Shown here one piece after another: positions 45,351 through 53,320 of a DNA stretch of 53,665 bases. Both the position numbers and the translations under genes were made by a program. The notes beneath the pieces were generated by a model. That model had not been told where the DNA came from. It did not search any database and worked only from the letters and a program-made list of their open reading frames with translations. Positions within the stretch are counted from its first letter, which is position 1, and each line of letters opens with the position of its first letter. Source of the DNA: Rhizobium leucaenae USDA 9039 (GTDB lineage: Bacteria; Pseudomonadota; Alphaproteobacteria; Rhizobiales; Rhizobiaceae); NCBI RefSeq assembly GCF_000426285.1, contig NZ_AUFB01000026.1, positions 1 through 53,665 on the forward strand. Direction: 5' to 3'.

Positions 45351-46171
45351 GGGCGATGTCACCTTAACTTGAATTCGGATGCACGTTTGACGTTCGGCCT
45401 TCGGGATTGATCTCAGGCCATAGCTCCCGCCGCAGCTTTCCACTCTGCGATCGCCTGGATGCGGTGAACGCGGTTTTGGAATGCGGAGCGTTGTGAGCTG
45501 GGCGGGACGAAGAGGCTGCGGACAGCGGAGAAGACAAAGACGAAGCGCTGAAGGCCTTCCGGCGATCGGAAGCCTTGCATCATCCGCTCGCGTTTTCGCA
45601 GCAGCACATGAGAGTTCTCGGCCCGGTCGTTCAGACCTTTTTGGGGTCGGTGTTCGATGTGCGGCATGACCTGTCGCCGGGCTGCTCCATAGGAGCGCAA
45701 TTTGTCAGTGATCATCCGCTTCGGTGCGATACCCTGCTTCTTCAGAAGACGGGCCAGCAATTGCTTGGCGGCCTTGGTGTTACGGCGGTTCTGAACGATT
45801 TCGTCAAGCACATACCCGTCTTGATCGACCGCCCGCCATAGCCAGTGTTTCCTGCCGGCGATGATGATGACGACCTCGTCCAGATGCCACACATCGTTCC
45901 CGCTGGGCTTCTTGCGGCGAACGCGGCGCGCATAATCCGGGCCGAATTTCTCTCCCCACCGGCGGATCGTCTCATAGGAGACAGCAATGCCGCGCTCCAG
46001 CAGCAATTCCTCGACAAGACGTAGGCTCAGCGGAAACCGAAAGTAGAGCCAGACCGAGTGGGCGATGATCTGGGGCGGGAAGCGATGACGCTTGTAGCTG
46101 ACTGGCGAGGTGCTCATGCAAATGCCTCTATCGCAGCCGATCCTCACAAGTTCGTTACCGTGACATCGCCC
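45351..46171 (-). mobile_element. IS6-family insertion sequence
   Basis: About 821 bp, with imperfect inverted ends sharing GGGCGATGTCAC (45351-45362 and reverse of 46160-46171), the second end being GTGACATCGCCC. The transposase fills the interior. No clear 8-bp target duplication was seen beside the ends, so the copy may have moved by cointegrate formation or the flanks have been rearranged. Confidence 0.85.
45413..46117 (-). CDS. IS6-family transposase
   Basis: A 234-residue DDE transposase. The start at ATG 46117 (MSTSPVSYKRHRFPPQ) is chosen over the upstream in-frame ATG at 46180, which would cross the element end. Residues D-D-E are in VWHLDEVVI, MITDKLRSYG and DRAENSH. An N-terminal helix-turn-helix region (LVEELLLERGIAVSYETIRR) binds the ends. 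Length is normal, so it is probably functional. IS6 elements often form composite transposons and cointegrates. Confidence 0.93.
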   Translation of the reverse strand: MSTSPVSYKRHRFPPQIIAHSVWLYFRFPLSLRLVEELLLERGIAVSYETIRRWGEKFGPDYARRVRRKKPSGNDVWHLDEVVIIIAGRKHWLWRAVDQDGYVLDEIVQNRRNTKAAKQLLARLLKKQGIAPKRMITDKLRSYGAARRQVMPHIEHRPQKGLNDRAENSHVLLRKRERMMQGFRSPEGLQRFVFVFSAVRSLFVPPSSQRSAFQNRVHRIQAIAEWKAAAGAMA

Positions 46172-46306
46172 GAACGACAATCACGGTCACAGAGAAACCG
46201 CTCGCGCCGAATGACCGCCCCACAAATCGTCATGCTCCCAAAATTCGTGCGGCGGGAGTCGAGTGCGAAGAGCTCAAGACACTACAACGTTGAAGCGCAC
46301 GGTCGA

Positions 46307-46912
46307 TCAGACGATCGCTATCGCGAAGTCATCCAAGATTTGCGCCACTTCCTTTCGAAAATCCAGAAGCGGTCCGGCAGCCGTTACTCTTAGTTTTGTA
46401 AGCGCGCGATCGAACAGGACGATATTGGTTTCGCCATTCAAGCGAGAATCGTAGATGATCCCATCGGGTTTCTCGTCGTGAAGCCAGAGTGCTCTTGACC
46501 ATTGCTGCCCGAGTTCGTGCGAAGCGGCACGGGCAGCATCAGTTGGAATCCGCATCCGCAGCATACCGTCCGAGCGCAGGTCCGCGAGCCGAACAGGTTC
46601 AATGGTCGCGACAGAGGCGCAGGACACCTCCAGAAGTTCCCCCATGCCGATAGGGAAGGTGCCCTTTGATCCGATCGCGCGCTCGCGCAAGATCGCTTCG
46701 GCGAAGCAGACCTTGATGCTGCTGCCGAAATAAACGACGCCGAAACGATCAGGAGGAGTTAGGGCAATTTCAGGATCACTGAAGCGACTCGATCCGAAGC
46801 CGTAGCCAAGCGGATCGGGATACCGGCTTTGGTAGAGCCGGTACCACGATGCCACAGAGGTCAGTACATGAATCACCAGTTCGCGCGAACCAAAGTCGGT
46901 TGGCGGAAGCAA
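46307..46912 (-). CDS. RES-domain toxin, NAD+ phosphorylase type
   Basis: A 201-residue RES-family protein. The active-site motifs are the Arg/Tyr of SWYRLYQSRYPDP (R25), the Glu in VYFGSSIKVCFAEAILRE, and the C-terminal GIIYDSR. RES toxins degrade NAD+ and stop growth unless bound by their antitoxin. The start is the TTG at 46912, 14 bases after the antitoxin stop. Together with the upstream gene it forms a RES-Xre type II pair on a plasmid, where it can act in maintenance or phage defence. An intact, normal-length gene. Confidence 0.9.
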   Translation of the reverse strand: MLPPTDFGSRELVIHVLTSVASWYRLYQSRYPDPLGYGFGSSRFSDPEIALTPPDRFGVVYFGSSIKVCFAEAILRERAIGSKGTFPIGMGELLEVSCASVATIEPVRLADLRSDGMLRMRIPTDAARAASHELGQQWSRALWLHDEKPDGIIYDSRLNGETNIVLFDRALTKLRVTAAGPLLDFRKEVAQILDDFAIAIV

Positions 46913-46926
46913 ATTCGATGAGATGC

Positions 46927-47595
46927 TCAGGAGAAATCACCTTTGCCAATCGAGCGTGCTGCTCCCACTGCATCTTCGATCCTGCCGGCGCGCAGCATTT
47001 CGAGACCTGTTCGACCGCCAAGGCTACCGCTTTCCTGCAAAAGGAACCGGTACACCGCCCAAGGGTGCCCGTTCAAAGCCTCAAATAGTTGCGCCAGGCC
47101 ACCAAGTAGTTGGCCGTCATCCCCAATTTGCCATTTTGGAAACCGCACGCCTCGCTTCGCTCCTTCGAGCCCGAGAACCTCGTGACGCTTGCGCTTTTTG
47201 TTCACCGTCTCGCGTGTGGAGCCGATCTCATCGGCAAACTCGTCTGCGGACAACATCTCGGGCCGCTTAAGGATCTCAGCGACACGCTCGCTCCCGCGCT
47301 GCTTTGCGGCCGCGAGGGCTATATCCAGAGCGTCCTTTTGTGGTGTGATCTCCTCGATCTCGATTTCGGGTTCTTCGTCCGAGGATCGAATGACATATGT
47401 CACACGAACGGTGCCGCCTGTGTTCTTGGCGCGTATGACACCTTCGGAAACGCCAGAAAGCACTCGCGCAGCGGTCGCGCGGGCCGCTGCTTTTTTCTCA
47501 AAGAGTGGCTCCCATTTACCAGCATATCCGGTAATTAGATTGCCGCGACGCTCGGTGCGCTTGCGGGAACCACCTTTCTTATCGGTCATAGCCAT
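46927..47595 (-). CDS. Xre-like antitoxin of the RES pair
   Basis: A 222-residue protein from ATG 47595 after GGAGG; the open frame to 47640 is not used. The N-terminus is basic (DKKGGSRKRTERRG); the middle has LSADEFADEIGSTRETVNKK, a helix-turn-helix, and the C-terminus has PKWQIGDDGQLLGGLAQLFE, typical of Xre/MbcA-like (DUF2384-type) antitoxins. It should neutralise the toxin and repress its own promoter. It is larger than most members (about 130-170) because of the long basic N-terminus. Control sites are described separately. Confidence 0.85.
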   Translation of the reverse strand: MAMTDKKGGSRKRTERRGNLITGYAGKWEPLFEKKAAARATAARVLSGVSEGVIRAKNTGGTVRVTYVIRSSDEEPEIEIEEITPQKDALDIALAAAKQRGSERVAEILKRPEMLSADEFADEIGSTRETVNKKRKRHEVLGLEGAKRGVRFPKWQIGDDGQLLGGLAQLFEALNGHPWAVYRFLLQESGSLGGRTGLEMLRAGRIEDAVGAARSIGKGDFS

Positions 47596-47624
47596 AGGCA
47601 CCTCCGCATAGAATATGGAGTATC

Positions 47625-47648
47625 TCGTCAAGTTCGTCAACTTCGTCA
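47625..47648 (-). promoter_or_regulatory. Nine-base direct repeats upstream of the Xre antitoxin
   Basis: Three copies of TCGTCA on the plus strand begin at 47625, 47634 and 47643, i.e. TTGACGAAC-type nine-base repeats on the coding strand. The middle TTGACG (as -35) with a 17-base spacer before CATATT makes a plausible promoter for the pair, so the repeats may be operator sites. Confidence 0.55.
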
Positions 47649-47722
47649 GCCAAATTCCATCGAACTTGAATCATAGGTGCGAAGGATAGCGGACGCCGGA
47701 TATTGATGTTATGAAATGACAT

Positions 47723-47737
47723 ACCGCATAATGCGGT
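47723..47737. promoter_or_regulatory. Palindrome ACCGCAT-A-ATGCGGT
   Basis: Perfect seven-base arms around a single A, 128 bases upstream of the antitoxin start. A possible second operator, or a site for another regulator. Confidence 0.4.
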
Positions 47738-47793
47738 TTCTGCAAATAACTATTGAAGTCTCAATAACTTAGGTTTGGCAGCTTGGTGCCGCG

Positions 47794-47815
47794 GGTTCCA
47801 ATCCCCTCAACTGCA
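47794..47815 (+). repeat. Right copy of the 22-base T-arm-like direct repeat
   Basis: GGTTCCAATCCCCTCAACTG then CA: 20 of 22 bases match the copy at 39042-39063, in the same orientation. A hairpin-like GGCAGCTTGGTGCC and three-pair GGG-CCC stem precede or include it, as in a degenerate tRNA 3' half. Confidence 0.6.
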
Positions 47816-48121
47816 ACGCAGCATCTTTGAAGGCACACAGCGCTCCAGTCGACTGAGATCAGGAAGCGGCATTCTGACTCGGGCTGCGCGGCCGACCGCC
47901 CTTCGCGTGGCCTGGTTCAAGGCTCCCCTCTATTGAGGCGCCACTGGACACGAATGCGCCAGCGCCATTTGTACACAGCCGGCCCGCTCGTATTGTTGGC
48001 CAATCGCTGCGGACCCTGTAGAGAAAACTCTTCCAGAACATGGAAAGCTATGTGCTTCCCGTCCGAATTCGACTGCCCCATCCTCAGCTCCTCCGCGAGT
48101 TTCGATCTCAATTCAAGTCGA
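47816..48121. other. Gap between the right repeat and the ETF-QO remnant
   Basis: A minus-strand frame runs through it to 48384, but it only shadows the ETF-QO remnant or lacks family pattern. Nothing called. Confidence 0.45.
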
Positions 48122-48451
48122 TCACATATTCGGATATGCCGGTCCTTCTCGGCCCCGCGGCGGCACCCAGTTGATGTTCTGGTTGGAGTCCTTACTGTCG
48201 CAGTTCTTGAAGTGCACGCAGTTCTGGGCGTCGGTGACGAAGACGTCCTCGCCATCCTTCTCAACCCATTCATATACGCCGGCCGGACAGTAACGAGTCG
48301 ACGGGCCAGCATAGCTGTTATGTTCGGAGCGCTTCTGCCGGCCCATGTCCCTGACCTGCAGATGTTCCGGCTGATCTTCCTCATGGTTGATGTTCGAGAG
48401 AAACACCGACGGTAGCCGGTCGAAGGTCAGGATCCCGTCCGGCTTGGGATA
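48122..48451 (-). pseudogene. Electron-transfer flavoprotein-ubiquinone oxidoreductase, C-terminal remnant
   Basis: The last 109 or so residues of ETF-QO are clear: YPKPDGILTFDRLPSVFLSN, HEEDQPEHLQVRD, AGPSTRYCPAGVYEWVEKDG and QNINWVPPRGREGPAYPNM. The upstream part of this frame does not match. One of the four cysteines of the 4Fe-4S cluster is replaced: the usual NCVHCKTCD reads NCVHFKNCD. So even this fragment could not carry the cluster. ETF-QO passes electrons from flavoproteins to ubiquinone at the inner membrane; the intact gene is normally chromosomal. This copy is a decayed, relocated 3' end. Confidence 0.85.
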
Positions 48452-48606
48452 TCCCAACAGGCGGATTGGCAAGCTGGCGCACCTTTTGGGAGTTAGCAGA
48501 AACGGATGATCATATTTTGAGCGGCTCTTATTAAATCCGCCGAATGACCTGCGCATTTTTGAGCATTCGAGACGTTCGCACCGTGCCCTTCCGTGCGATT
48601 TCAAAC

Positions 48607-48621
48607 TGGCATGAAAGCTGC
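48607..48621 (+). promoter_or_regulatory. Sigma-54-like promoter match
   Basis: TGGCATGAAAGCTGC resembles TGGCACG-N4-TTGC (mismatch at two positions). It lies just before or within the start of the GntR gene. It could be chance, because the later start codon would then have a very short leader. Confidence 0.25.
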
Positions 48622-48634
48622 GTGTCAGCTTTGT

Positions 48635-49345
48635 ATGCAAGATAGAAATGCACAACAGCCGACGCAGATCAACATCGAAGCGTCCATTGTCTCCGGCATT
48701 TTGTCGGCGCGTATTCGCCCCGGCACACGGCTTGGTGAAAGCCAACTGGCCACACTATTCGATGTGTCTCGCACCCGCATCCGCGAGTCGATGATGCGCC
48801 TCGAAACGCGAGGCATCGTTACGGTCAGCCCACGTCGCGGCTGGTTCGTGGTGGAGCCTTCGGCAGAAGAATCGATGAAGGTCTACGAGGCCCGGCGCAT
48901 CATCGAGTTCGGGCTGCTGCGCAATCTCTCCACGGTCAGCGAGCAGGATCTGGAAATACTGGCCCGTCATCTGCAGGAGGAGAAACTTGCGATCGCGAAG
49001 GGCGACCGCCAGCGCCTGACCTGTCTGATGGGCGATTTCCACATCCGCATCGCCGAGATCGCGGGAAACGAAATCATCGTCGAAACGCTGCGCGACCTGA
49101 CGGCGAGAACGATCCTCATCTCGATGCTCTACCAGTCCGACTTTCATGCGCAGGAATCTCATGACGGACATTGCCGCATTTTCGAGGCGCTGCAGGAGGG
49201 AGACTTCAACGCCGCCGCCGAACTTGCGATCCGCCACCTCGATGAAGTCGAAACGGGGCTCGATCTCACCCATAGGCCGGACCCGCTTTCGGACCTGCGA
49301 AATTCGCTTTCACTGCCTCCCTTATCCTCTGAACCCAAGGAGTAA
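48635..49345 (+). CDS. GntR-family regulator (FCD subtype)
   Basis: A 236-residue regulator read from ATG 48635 (MQDRNAQQPTQINIEASIVS); ATGs at 48593 and 48611 in frame are alternatives. The winged helix covers residues 10-75 (LGESQLATLFDVSRTRIRES and ETRGIVTVSPRRGW) and the all-helical FCD effector domain follows (YEARRIIEFGLL, and metal ligand-like D/H residues in LMGDFHIRIAEIAGN, HDGHCRIFEAL, AIRHLDEV). FCD domains often bind organic acids with a metal ion. Its last codons contain the AAGGAG ribosome site of the binding-protein gene, so it is the first gene of the operon and probably controls it. Confidence 0.92.
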   Translation: MQDRNAQQPTQINIEASIVSGILSARIRPGTRLGESQLATLFDVSRTRIRESMMRLETRGIVTVSPRRGWFVVEPSAEESMKVYEARRIIEFGLLRNLSTVSEQDLEILARHLQEEKLAIAKGDRQRLTCLMGDFHIRIAEIAGNEIIVETLRDLTARTILISMLYQSDFHAQESHDGHCRIFEALQEGDFNAAAELAIRHLDEVETGLDLTHRPDPLSDLRNSLSLPPLSSEPKE

Positions 49346-49351
49346 ATCAGC

Positions 49352-50137
49352 ATGTTTTCCAGACGCTCTTTCCTTGCCATTGTCGCCGTCTCGGCGACGC
49401 TTGGCTTCGCCCCTGCCTCCTTTGCCGATGCCTTGGGCGACATTACCGGTCGCGGCACTATCCGCATCGCCGTCCCGCAGGATTTTCCGCCGTTCGGCAG
49501 CGTCGGCACCGATATGGCGCCGCAGGGTTATGACATCGATGTCGCCAACCTTATCGGCAGCAAGCTCGGCGTGAAGGTAGAGCTGGTGCCCGTGACCAGC
49601 GCCAATCGCGTTCCCTATCTCCAGACGAACAAGGTCGATCTCGTCATCTCGAGCCTTGGCAAAAACCCGGATCGCGAGAAGGTCATCGATTTCTCCGCCG
49701 CCTATGCGCCTTTCTTCAATGGCGTCTTCGCACCGAACTCCGTGGCTGTCACGAAAGCAGAGGAACTGTCCGGCAAGACGGTCGGCGTAACGCGCGGTGC
49801 GGTCGAGGATCTGGAACTGACCAAGATCGCGCCGGCCGACGCGACCATCAAGCGCTACGAGGACAATAACGGCACGATTTCCGCCTTCCTTTCCGGCCAG
49901 GTCGACGTCGTGGCAACGGGCAACGTCGTCGCGGCGGCCATCCTGGCCAAGAACCCGCCGAAGCGGCCGGAACTCAAGTTCCTTATCAAGAACTCGCCCT
50001 GCTATATCGGGCTCAACAAGGAACAGCCGGCGCTTCTCGAAAAGCTGAACGGCATTCTGGCGACCGCCAAGACGGATGGCTCACTCAATGCCATCGCTCA
50101 GAAATGGCTGAAAACCGACCTGCCGAAGGACCTCTGA
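49352..50137 (+). CDS. Amino acid ABC transporter, periplasmic binding protein
   Basis: A 261-residue SBP_bac_3 protein. A twin-arginine-like leader SRRSFLA with a hydrophobic core ends at about residue 26 (SFADALGD). The mature fold has RIAVPQDFPPFG, QGYDIDVANLIG, DLVISSLGKNPDREKVIDFS and GKTVGVTRGAVEDLEL, the family pattern of polar amino acid receptors. Six bases after the regulator gene and before two permeases and the ATPase. Export could be by Sec or Tat; the leader fits a Tat motif. Substrate not known, a polar amino acid likely. Confidence 0.93.
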   Translation: MFSRRSFLAIVAVSATLGFAPASFADALGDITGRGTIRIAVPQDFPPFGSVGTDMAPQGYDIDVANLIGSKLGVKVELVPVTSANRVPYLQTNKVDLVISSLGKNPDREKVIDFSAAYAPFFNGVFAPNSVAVTKAEELSGKTVGVTRGAVEDLELTKIAPADATIKRYEDNNGTISAFLSGQVDVVATGNVVAAAILAKNPPKRPELKFLIKNSPCYIGLNKEQPALLEKLNGILATAKTDGSLNAIAQKWLKTDLPKDL

Positions 50138-50213
50138 GAAATCTTCCGAAACCGCGCACCGGCTTAATGGACGGGTCGGTGCGCCGCTTTCGCCATCGAA
50201 AGGAAGCAATCGG

Positions 50214-50885
50214 GTGAATTACAAATTCGATTTCGGATGGCTGCTCGACTATTCCCCGCAGATCGTCAAGGGTGTTCTCGTCACCCTCGAGCTGATCGCC
50301 ATAGGCGGAATTTTCGGCATTGCCTTTGGCATATTCTGCGCCTGGGCCCGCGCCCTTGGGCCGAAGTGGTTGCGGCCGCCGGTTGCCGCCTATGTGGAGC
50401 TCATCCGCAATACGCCTTTCCTTATCCAGCTCTTTTTCATCTTTTTCGGCCTGCCGTCATTGGGGCTCCAATTGTCGGAACTGACGGCAGCCAACATCGC
50501 CATGGTGGTCAATCTCGGCGCCTATGGCTGCGAGATCATCCGCGCCGGCATTCAGGCGACGCCGAAGGGGCAATTCGAGGCGGGCGCAAGCCTGGCGATG
50601 ACCCGTTTCGAAACATTCCAGCATGTGGTGCTGGTGCCGTCCTTACAGCGCATCTGGCCGGCGCTTTCGTCCCAGGTCGTCATCGTCATGCTAGGATCTT
50701 CTGTCGTCTCGCAGATCGCCGCCGAGGATCTGACATTTGCCGCCAACTTCATCCAGTCGCGCACCTTCCGCGCCTTCGAAGCCTACATGGTCTCCACCAT
50801 TATCTATCTCCTGCTCGCAATCCTCCTCCGGCAGGCGCTCGCGATGGTCGGCGGCTTCATCTTTCCGCGCGGGGGAATGAGATGA
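50214..50885 (+). CDS. Amino acid ABC transporter permease 1
   Basis: A 223-residue HisM-type permease with about five spans. The conserved region ELIRNTPFLIQLFFIFFGLP and the EAA loop FEAGASLAMTRFETFQHVVL are present. It forms a heterodimer with the next permease, whose ATG overlaps its stop (ATGA). Start GTG at 50214 is preceded by GGAAGCAAT. Intact. Confidence 0.93.
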   Translation: MNYKFDFGWLLDYSPQIVKGVLVTLELIAIGGIFGIAFGIFCAWARALGPKWLRPPVAAYVELIRNTPFLIQLFFIFFGLPSLGLQLSELTAANIAMVVNLGAYGCEIIRAGIQATPKGQFEAGASLAMTRFETFQHVVLVPSLQRIWPALSSQVVIVMLGSSVVSQIAAEDLTFAANFIQSRTFRAFEAYMVSTIIYLLLAILLRQALAMVGGFIFPRGGMR

Positions 50886-51541
50886 TCGAATTTACCACCT
50901 GGGATATTTTGAGAAATCTCCTGCTTGCCGCCCGCTGGACGGTGCTGCTTTCGCTCGTCTCCTTTATCGGCGGAGGCATCGTCGGGCTGCTGCTGCTGTT
51001 CGCGCGCATTTCTCGAAAAAAATGGCTCCGGAGACTTTCGAAATATTACGTCGAGCTGTTTCAGGGCACGCCGCTGCTGATGCAGCTCTTCATCGCCTTC
51101 TTCGGGCTTGGCCTGTTCGGCATCGATGTCCCGGCCTGGCTGGCGGCGGGCCTGACGCTGGTATTATGGACGGCAGCGTTCCTGACGGAGATCTGGCGCG
51201 GCTGTGTCGAGTCCGTTGCGAAAGGCCAGTGGGAGGCTTCCGCAAGCCTGGCCTTGGGCCGCTTGCAGCAGATGCGTTATGTCATCCTGCCGCAGGCCAT
51301 GCGTGTCGCCGTGCCGCCGACGGTCGGCTTCATCGTGCAGGTGATCAAGGGCACCGCGGTCACCTCCATCATCGGTTTCGTGGAACTGTCAAAGGCCGGC
51401 ACGGTGGTCACCAACGCCACATTCCAACCTTTCGTGGTCTACGGGCTTGTAGCCCTTATCTATTTCGCCCTGTGCTGGCCCTTATCGAAGAGCAGCCAGA
51501 TTCTCGAAAGGAAGCTTAATGTCGCTCATCGAAATCACTGA
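50882..51541 (+). CDS. Amino acid ABC transporter permease 2
   Basis: A 219-residue permease partner of the same family. It starts at ATG 50882, overlapping the first permease stop by four bases; a longer frame from 50237 reads through that gene and is rejected. Conserved ELFQGTPLLMQLFIAFFGLG and the EAA loop WEASASLALGRLQQMRYVIL are present. The stop overlaps the start of the ATPase by 23 bases. Intact. Confidence 0.93.
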   Translation: MIEFTTWDILRNLLLAARWTVLLSLVSFIGGGIVGLLLLFARISRKKWLRRLSKYYVELFQGTPLLMQLFIAFFGLGLFGIDVPAWLAAGLTLVLWTAAFLTEIWRGCVESVAKGQWEASASLALGRLQQMRYVILPQAMRVAVPPTVGFIVQVIKGTAVTSIIGFVELSKAGTVVTNATFQPFVVYGLVALIYFALCWPLSKSSQILERKLNVAHRNH

Positions 51542-52244
51542 AGTCTGCAAGAGCTACGGTGCGAACGAGGTTCTAAAAGGCATCAACCTCGATGTCGAAC
51601 CCGGGGAAGTCATTGCGATCATCGGCAAGAGCGGTTCCGGAAAATCGACGCTGCTTCGCTGCATCAACGGGCTAGAGACCATCTCGGCCGGTTCGATCGC
51701 CGTCGCCGGGTCGCAACTGCTGGACGACGACCTTCATCTCAAGGCCCTGCGGCTGAAAGTCGGGATGATTTTCCAGCAGTTCAATCTGTTTCCGCATCAG
51801 ACCGTGGGCGGCAATGTCATGCTGTCGCAGATGGTGGTGAAAAAGACGCCGAAGCCCGAGGCGGAAAGCTTGGCCCGCAAGATGCTGGAGCGTGTCGGGC
51901 TGGCGCACAAGTTCGACGCCTATCCGGACGAGCTTTCGGGCGGTCAGCAACAGCGTGTGGCGATCGCACGCGCGCTTGCCATGCAGCCGATCGCGCTGCT
52001 GTGCGATGAGATCACGTCCGCGCTCGATCCGGAACTCGTGGCGGAAGTGCTTTCGGTCGTACGCGAACTGGCATCGGAAGGCATGACGCTGCTGATGGTG
52101 ACGCACGAGATGAAATTCGCTCGCGACGTCTGTTCGCGCGTCGTTTTTATGCATCAAGGCAAGGTGCATGAGATCGGCCCTCCGGGAGAGGTCTTCGCCA
52201 ATCCGCAAACTTCGGAGCTGAAGCAGTTCCTTGGATGGAATTGA
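51519..52244 (+). CDS. Amino acid ABC transporter ATP-binding protein
   Basis: A 241-residue GlnQ-type ATPase. Walker A GKSGSGKST, Q-loop FQQFNLFPHQT, signature LSGGQQQRVAIARAL, Walker B IALLCDEITSALDPE and switch MVTHEM are all intact. It starts within the permease 2 gene, 23 bases before its stop, so the genes are co-translated. Last gene of the GntR operon. Its last residues LKQFLGWN are typical. Confidence 0.95.
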   Translation: MSLIEITEVCKSYGANEVLKGINLDVEPGEVIAIIGKSGSGKSTLLRCINGLETISAGSIAVAGSQLLDDDLHLKALRLKVGMIFQQFNLFPHQTVGGNVMLSQMVVKKTPKPEAESLARKMLERVGLAHKFDAYPDELSGGQQQRVAIARALAMQPIALLCDEITSALDPELVAEVLSVVRELASEGMTLLMVTHEMKFARDVCSRVVFMHQGKVHEIGPPGEVFANPQTSELKQFLGWN

Positions 52245-52394
52245 GACCAGGCTGTTTTTCGGAAAGCCAGGGTAAGCGCCTGCAGCAATTGGCTGAAGGA
52301 GCCTCGCAACTCTGGGGAAGCGCGCGTTCGGACTAACAAAAGGCGGCCCGAGGCCGTGTCGTTTTGCATCTAATCGGGGTCTTCCTCACTTTGT

Positions 52395-52803
52395 GTGGCT
52401 AACAAATCGTTGGCATTCCCGCTGCTAAGGGCGGGCATGCCAACGAAATCGAGATGGTCGCCCGGTTCGGGAATTAAGGTGCAAAGCGTAGTGTCCGACG
52501 GCGAGGGTGATTGGCTTGTGTCTGCTTGCGGACCATCGTCGGGCATATGCCCTGATCGCGGACATTGGAGCGCAAGTCGGCACCGCTGGTCGTACCGCAG
52601 TCTCCAGGACCTGCCGATCCGGGGCAACGAAGTGACAGTAAAGCTCCAGTTAAGCCGCTGACGTTGCAGGTGTCGGCAGTGCAAGCGGCAAACATTCACC
52701 GACCCGATCCCGGCGATTGCCTAGCCTTACGCACGCCGGACAAGGAGGGTCGCCGAAATAGTCGGCCTGCTGGGTCATAGCACCGGCGGACGGCCCGGAG
52801 AGC
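52395..52803 (+). pseudogene. ISL3-family transposase, N-terminal remnant with in-frame stops
   Basis: In one frame, IKVQSVVSDGEGDWLVSACG, then HRWSYRSLQDLPIRGNEVTV and LQLSR are followed by a TGA where the family has Trp (RWRC), then CRQCKRQTFTDPIPAIA, a TAG, and PYARRTRRVAEIVGLLGHST, GGRPGERFN. This matches the zinc-finger start of ISL3 transposases. The rest of the gene is missing after about 52803, and two nonsense codons lie inside. So it is dead. Confidence 0.75.
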
Positions 52804-53320
52804 GCTTCAACTGCCCCCACGATTTTTAAAGGGGGAGAAGATCGGAAATTAAAATTTCCCGGTAGCGATAGGTCCGCGCAATGGCCTTGATCTGACGACC
52901 AGAGCGACCAAACGCTTGCCGAACCGTCACGACGGAAGAGGCTAAAACTGGTGCCATCACCTGCAATTGCGAAGCGGGCTTCGTTTGCCGGCGCCGGTTA
53001 TCCGTACACTTCGATGTGGTTGCCAATCGATATTCATCTTCTTTGCTCGTGACTATTCGCCGGAAATTAATCTGTCGTACTCGTCCGCGCAGGCAATGAT
53101 CGGAGCGTCAGCTCTGTGGTGGTGTTGGTTTCCACAATTGCGCAAAGTGCAGCATTTACAGCCACGGACGTAGGCTTGCATGCCATCATTGCCTCAGGAA
53201 CATTCAAGCGGGCCTGCATCTCTCGGCGTCGTTTGGCTGCCGCTTTTGCTCTTCAGAACCAGGTGCGTTTTCATGCCTACTGCAGGTCAGCATCCGCCGA
53301 TCTTCTTTTTCCGGTTACCC
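52804..53320. other. Stretch without a recognisable gene before the IS256 element
   Basis: Short frames only; none has a family pattern. Probably debris between the ISL3 remnant and the IS256 element. Confidence 0.45.

Noticed and set aside
47917..48384. Minus-strand frame of 155 codons
   Set aside because: Out-of-frame shadow of the ETF-QO remnant plus unassigned sequence.
50237..50881. Long N-terminal extension of permease 2
   Set aside because: It is the shifted frame of permease 1; the ATGA overlap start is standard.
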